From positions 2,416,501-2,480,500 of the forward strand of contig NZ_PGEN01000001.1 of assembly GCF_002797435.1 (NCBI RefSeq): a stretch of 64,000 bases of DNA. Reading direction: 5' to 3'. The DNA is from Sphingomonas koreensis (lineage in GTDB: Bacteria; Pseudomonadota; Alphaproteobacteria; Sphingomonadales; Sphingomonadaceae). Positions within the stretch are counted from its first letter, which is position 1; each line of letters opens with the position of its first letter. Positions 60,956 through 64,000 of this stretch are shown piece after piece. A program made the position numbers and the translations under genes. The notes under the pieces were generated by a model. It searched no databases and was not told where the DNA came from. It saw only the letters and a program-made list of their open reading frames with translations.

Positions 60956-61162
60956 CTAATCCCAAAGCTTGACGGTTTCGCGGACCGGCGTCGCGGCCTG
61001 CACAGGCTCGGGCAAGATGACCTCAGTTCCGGCGGGGAGCAGCGGGCCGATCTCGGCGAGGCCCGGGTTGAGCTTGAGCACCTGCCCGACCAGATCGGTT
61101 CGGCCGAGGGCGCGCCAGCAGATCGCGTCCACCGTCTCGCGGTCGCGCGCGGTGACGATCAA
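60956..61162 (-). CDS. X: Phage tail protein X
   Basis: P2 gpX homologue of 68 residues, LysM-like. It has TARDRETVDAICWRALGRTD and VLKLNPGLAEIGPLLPAGTE, then VILPEP. The start is TTG 61162, overlapping the gpL stop (TTGA). Confidence 0.92.
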   Translation of the reverse strand: MIVTARDRETVDAICWRALGRTDLVGQVLKLNPGLAEIGPLLPAGTEVILPEPVQAATPVRETVKLWD

Positions 61163-61659
61163 ATGAGTTCGACGCGGTTCCGCGTCACCTCCTGCTCGGG
61201 CGGGACGCCGATTGAGCGCAGGTCAGCCACTGCAGCGAGGGCGTTGCGCCGGAATTCGTCGGCCGAGCTTTCCTTTTCCGCGCTGCGGTCGAGACCCTGA
61301 TCCGTCGCTGAGATATCGCGATTCTCCGCGAACAGATCGGCCGCGGCAAAGTAGCGCACGACGCGCTCCCACAACACGACTGCGCGATTGCGGCCGTTGA
61401 GCGTATCGCTTGTGACCTGCGCCAGGCCCGTCGCTCCCGCCAGCACCCGGGCGGTTCGCCAGTCGGCCAGCTCGCGGAAGGCGTGGAGCATACCCCCTTC
61501 GATCGCTTCGACCAGCATGAGGCTGGTGATGGAGCCGCCGCCAAGGCGCAGACGATCGCGGATCTCCGCCACGGCGACGGGCGGGAACCACCCATCGGCC
61601 ACCACCTCGGCGCCCTCGGGGTCGGGGAGCGGGGCGGGAGAGGAGATCAGGCCGGTCAT
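61159..61659 (-). CDS. L: Head completion/stabilization protein L
   Basis: P2 gpL homologue of 166 residues. It has GWFPPVAVAEIRDRLRLGGG-type content (DGWFPPVAVAEIRDRLRLGG), HAFRELADWRTARVLAGATG and VLWERVVRYFAAADLFAENR. Its length matches P2 L. It is separated from gpM by a 104-bp structured gap. Confidence 0.93.
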   Translation of the reverse strand: MTGLISSPAPLPDPEGAEVVADGWFPPVAVAEIRDRLRLGGGSITSLMLVEAIEGGMLHAFRELADWRTARVLAGATGLAQVTSDTLNGRNRAVVLWERVVRYFAAADLFAENRDISATDQGLDRSAEKESSADEFRRNALAAVADLRSIGVPPEQEVTRNRVELI

Positions 61660-61677
61660 GGTTCCTCGCTAGATTTT

Positions 61678-61744
61678 CGGGGGGTGAGGATGGTGGCCGA
61701 GCGCGTTGCCGCAGCGGCGCCGCCCGATCTCCATCCGCCCCCCG
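61678..61744 (-). other. Long imperfect hairpin between gpM and gpL
   Basis: CGGGGGG (61678-61684) plus GGATGG (61688-61693) pairs with CCATCC (61731-61736) plus CCCCCCG (61738-61744), with a small internal loop. It could regulate relative expression of the head genes or be a processing site. Confidence 0.35.
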
Positions 61745-61763
61745 AGCGCCGTGGGGCGGGCTG

Positions 61764-62513
61764 TTATCCCCCGCCGTCGCGGGAGAGTTCCTTGAGCTGG
61801 CGTTCCAGCCGCTCGATATCCTTTTTCACGCCGACATTGCGGTCGAGCTCGAACGCCCGCTTCGCCGCGCCGAGGGCGGACTCGACATAGGAGGCCTTGC
61901 CGCCGGCGGGTGCGTTATCCGCCGCCGGGTCGAAGGCCTCGGCCTGGCGCGCAAAGCTGCGCGACCATGCCTTGAACAGCTTGGCCTTGGCGGGATCGGG
62001 CATGTCGTGCCCGTCGATCATCACCCCGACGCGCAGCAGCTCGGCGTGGCTGACTGCATCCTGTTGGTCGAGCGAGATCGTGGCGATCTCCTCGGCGAGG
62101 AAACACGCGACGGTGCGGTTGAACCGCTCCGGCATCGCGAGACGGTGACGCAGCGCGTGCTCACCCAGCCAGAGCGCATAGTCGAAGTCGCGATAGTCGA
62201 TCGCCCAGATCATGTTCTGGATCAGGATTTCATCCTGGGCGGCGCGACCCTCGATACCGGCCGCAATAGCACCCTCGATCCAAGGCGCGAAGGCCTTGGC
62301 GAATTCAGCCTTCATAGGGTTGCGGGCTTCGATGCTTGCGACGTCAGACAGCTGGCGGAGATTGTCGTGCAGCAGCACCTTCAATGCTGCGTATTCCTGA
62401 CCCTGCGGCGTCCCTTCTTCGACAGGGGGCGGCGCATCGGAGTCCGCCGCGACTAGCGAGCCAGCGGCGAGGGCATGCACCCTCTGCTGGTGACGGCGAA
62501 ACGGGCTGACCAT
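61764..62513 (-). CDS. M: Terminase endonuclease subunit M
   Basis: P2 gpM homologue of 249 residues, the small terminase subunit. It has SPFRRHQQRVHALAAG at the start, YAALKVLLHDNLRQLSDVAS, LIQNMIWAIDYRDFDYALWL and HALRHRLAMPERFNRTVACF. Length matches P2 M. Confidence 0.94.
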   Translation of the reverse strand: MVSPFRRHQQRVHALAAGSLVAADSDAPPPVEEGTPQGQEYAALKVLLHDNLRQLSDVASIEARNPMKAEFAKAFAPWIEGAIAAGIEGRAAQDEILIQNMIWAIDYRDFDYALWLGEHALRHRLAMPERFNRTVACFLAEEIATISLDQQDAVSHAELLRVGVMIDGHDMPDPAKAKLFKAWSRSFARQAEAFDPAADNAPAGGKASYVESALGAAKRAFELDRNVGVKKDIERLERQLKELSRDGGG

Positions 62514-62538
62514 GGCGGGGCATCCTTCTTGAGTTGGT

Positions 62539-62564
62539 CGCGGGGGCGTGTGGCCTCCCCCGCG
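62539..62564 (-). terminator. Hairpin between capsid gene N and gene M
   Basis: CGCGGGGG (62539-62546) pairs with CCCCCGCG (62557-62564) across a 10-nt loop within the 129-bp gap. It may partly terminate transcription after the highly expressed capsid gene. Confidence 0.35.
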
Positions 62565-62642
62565 TGTCGTTGGCTCTGCGACTGCCGCCGGCCACGGCAG
62601 GTGATCGCGTCGAAGCCTCCCGGCGTTATCCGGCGGTTGTGG

Positions 62643-63770
62643 TTACGGGCGGGCGCCGAAGGTGATGTTCTCGGCCATCACGGCGAAGTCGGTGTCCTCG
62701 ATCACGTAGCCCTCGTTGACGCTGTTGTAGTCCACCAGGGCGGCCATGTTCTCCGGCTCGTCCTTGATGTAGCGGCGGCGCGAACCCTCCTGCCAATAGA
62801 TCGACAGGTTGCTGTCATCGGTGCCATTGGCGCGGCCGATCGGCGTGATGAGCATCGTGCCTTCCGGGAAGTAGGGCGCGATGGCCGCGGGGCGGCCGCC
62901 GATCTGCTTGTCCGACATAACGATGTCGCTGACGGTCTGATCGCTGGTGGACTTGCCCCCGTCGATCGTGGTCGCCAGCGGGCGGTTGACCATCGGGAAA
63001 TACTTCTCGTCCACGAGATCCTGGCTGACGATGACGACATGATCGGTCGATGCGCGGGCCCAGCTCGGCATGCCGGAGATCAGGTCATAGGCGAGCGCGT
63101 CGATGTTCTTGTAGTCGCCGTCGGCCTGGTCCGCGTCGGGGCCGATATAGATCGGTGCCGCCGCGCCCGTTGCGGTGGTGACACCGCCGGCGGTGACCAT
63201 GGCGCGGCCCATGACGTGCGACGCCTTTTCGAGCCGCAGCTTCTGCAGCCAGCCGATGTTGACGTCTTCGCCGAGCGGGTGCGCGTCGTCGTCGGTGTCC
63301 GCCGCAGCGCTCGTGCCATGCCAGCCGACCATGATACGGCTGAGCGCGACCGACACAGCAACATGCTTCGCGTAGCGCTGTGCGAAATCGGGGAAGCGCG
63401 ACCACATGTCGATCAGCTCCCATGGCAGCCACGTATCGAAAAGGGTGCTGTAGAGTTCGTACTTCCGGTCCTGCAGCCGACCAGCGTACTTGGGCTGACG
63501 CGGAAGGTTCGGGCGGCTGCGGCGGCTCGCGATCAGATCATGAGTGCCGATGCCGACTACCTGCCCCTTGAGCTGGGGGACGGGCATCATGTTGATGCGG
63601 CTGAGGAAGCCGACATTCTCGCGCTGCAGATCCTCGAGCCGCTGCTCGGAAGCCGGCTCGAGCGCGAACTGGTGAGCGATCCCGCGGGTCGCGCCGTTCA
63701 TCTGGGCGATCCGCGCGAACAGTCCGTCCAGCGCCCGCCGGCCACGGTCAGAAAGTTGGTGGGTGGTCAT
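62643..63770 (-). CDS. N: Major capsid protein N
   Basis: P2 gpN homologue of 375 residues (P2: 357). It has TTHQLSDRGRRALDGLFARI, ENVGFLSRINMMPVPQLKGQ, WLPWELIDMWSRFPDFAQRY, VNIGWLQKLRLEKASHVMGR and MPSWARASTDHVVIVSQDLV, all typical of the family. It follows the scaffold gpO by 44 nt. Confidence 0.96.
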   Translation of the reverse strand: MTTHQLSDRGRRALDGLFARIAQMNGATRGIAHQFALEPASEQRLEDLQRENVGFLSRINMMPVPQLKGQVVGIGTHDLIASRRSRPNLPRQPKYAGRLQDRKYELYSTLFDTWLPWELIDMWSRFPDFAQRYAKHVAVSVALSRIMVGWHGTSAAADTDDDAHPLGEDVNIGWLQKLRLEKASHVMGRAMVTAGGVTTATGAAAPIYIGPDADQADGDYKNIDALAYDLISGMPSWARASTDHVVIVSQDLVDEKYFPMVNRPLATTIDGGKSTSDQTVSDIVMSDKQIGGRPAAIAPYFPEGTMLITPIGRANGTDDSNLSIYWQEGSRRRYIKDEPENMAALVDYNSVNEGYVIEDTDFAVMAENITFGARP

Positions 63771-63814
63771 CGGTGTAGGTTCCTTGGGCTAAGCGGGGCT
63801 GGTCGGGTGCTGGC

Positions 63815-64000
63815 TCAGAAGATGCCGGCGAATTGGTCGGCGCCGCCGTCGCCCTGCGGACGCCGATTGAAGTTCGGCGCCGGCGTGGTCGATTCCTGCT
63901 CGTCGCCGATCTTCTTGATCTGCAGGCCGATCCGATCGACCTCGGTGCGGAATTCGGAGCGCAGGCCGTCCATGCTGGTGGCGAAGGTCGTCCCCATCTC
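63815..64000 (-). CDS. O: Capsid scaffolding protein O, C-terminal end (5' part outside window)
   Basis: Last 61 residues of an open frame running off the window. The visible end (FATSMDGLRSEFRTEVDRIG, then LQIKKIGDEQEST and an Asn/Arg/Gly-rich tail ending DQFAGIF) and the position directly before the capsid gene fit P2 gpO, whose C-terminus is the scaffold part. Any ATG within the window is internal. Confidence 0.78.
   Translation of the reverse strand, partial: EMGTTFATSMDGLRSEFRTEVDRIGLQIKKIGDEQESTTPAPNFNRRPQGDGGADQFAGIF

Larger units (their letters stand above)
32352..64000. mobile_element. P2-like prophage (right end outside window)
   Basis: Continuous phage gene set from the tRNA junction to the window end: tyrosine integrase, excisionase-like protein, Cro/CI switch, CII-like proteins, Ogr zinc finger, primase/helicase, lysis genes, and P2-type head and contractile-tail genes O, N, M, L, X, R, S, J, I, H, V, W, FI, FII, E, T, U and D. 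The terminase genes gpP/gpQ are not seen and must lie beyond 64000. Two genes are interrupted (amber codon in a PP-loop gene, frameshift in U), so either the prophage is partly decayed or the sequence carries errors. Confidence 0.95.

Noticed and set aside
32352..64000. CRISPR array, IS element or transposase within the prophage.
   Set aside because: No spaced direct-repeat array, terminal inverted repeat pair or transposase motif was seen.

Overview
The window is high-GC DNA from an alphaproteobacterium, most likely a sphingomonad (Sphingomonas or close relative). This rests on the gene order mutY / DUF721 (dciA) / dsbA-like / smc, the run rpmF-plsX-fabH-ihfA-merR, a COQ9-family protein and a rib operon carrying a degenerate RibBA. 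The identification comes from gene content and protein motifs only; no search was run.

Left half, 1-32.3 kb, host chromosome. (a) 1-7.2 kb is a sugar-utilisation locus: a LacI-type regulator (cut by the window edge) diverges from a Tat-exported GH3 beta-glucosidase, with a perfect 12-bp palindrome between them. A secreted GH31 alpha-glucosidase and a GPH-type sugar symporter face them convergently. (b) 7.2-12.7 kb, minus strand: dciA-like, two DsbA-like thiol oxidoreductases (one a lipoprotein) and smc. (c) 12.7-15.9 kb, plus strand: mutY, an EstB-like serine hydrolase and nudC, all with overlapping starts and stops. (d) 16.4-19.5 kb: rpmF-plsX-fabH-ihfA-merR. (e) 19.5-24.4 kb, minus strand: SixA-like phosphatase, DinG-like helicase, COQ9, EamA exporter; an Old Yellow Enzyme gene diverges from them. 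(f) 25.5-30.0 kb, minus strand: membrane protein, GNAT, ribH, ribBA, ribE, ribD and a small membrane protein. Then come a TonB-like gene and gltX.

Right half, 32.35 kb to beyond the window end, is a P2-like prophage. It begins inside a tRNA-Val(UAC) gene: the 5' half of the tRNA is present up to the anticodon loop, after which the sequence becomes phage DNA and the integrase gene. A long leftward early operon (44.4 to 32.4 kb) runs Cro-like regulator, two paralogous CII-like proteins, an Ogr-like zinc finger, a Toprim primase/helicase, many small Zn-binding, Myb-like and membrane proteins, then an ASCH protein, a PAPS-reductase-like PP-loop protein split by an in-frame amber codon, a TGT/DpdA-like protein, a DNA methyltransferase, an excisionase-like protein and the integrase. 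A rightward S24-type repressor with two accessory genes (zinc-ribbon membrane protein, SNase-like nuclease) follows. The late genes then run leftward from the window end: gpO (partial), N, M, L, X, R, S, J, I, H, an S74-type fibre, a lysis cassette (holin candidates, GH24 lysozyme, nested Rz/Rz1), V, W, FI, FII, E/E+E', T, U (frameshifted) and D. gpP and gpQ must lie outside the window.

The most interesting points are the tRNA-Val gene cut at the anticodon loop without visible repair, the amber codon inside the PP-loop gene, the ASCH / PP-loop / TGT-like / methyltransferase cluster as a candidate nucleic-acid modification cassette, a G6 frameshift in gpU, and a canonical T7 -1 frameshift site joining gpE to an E' reading frame that has no start codon of its own.
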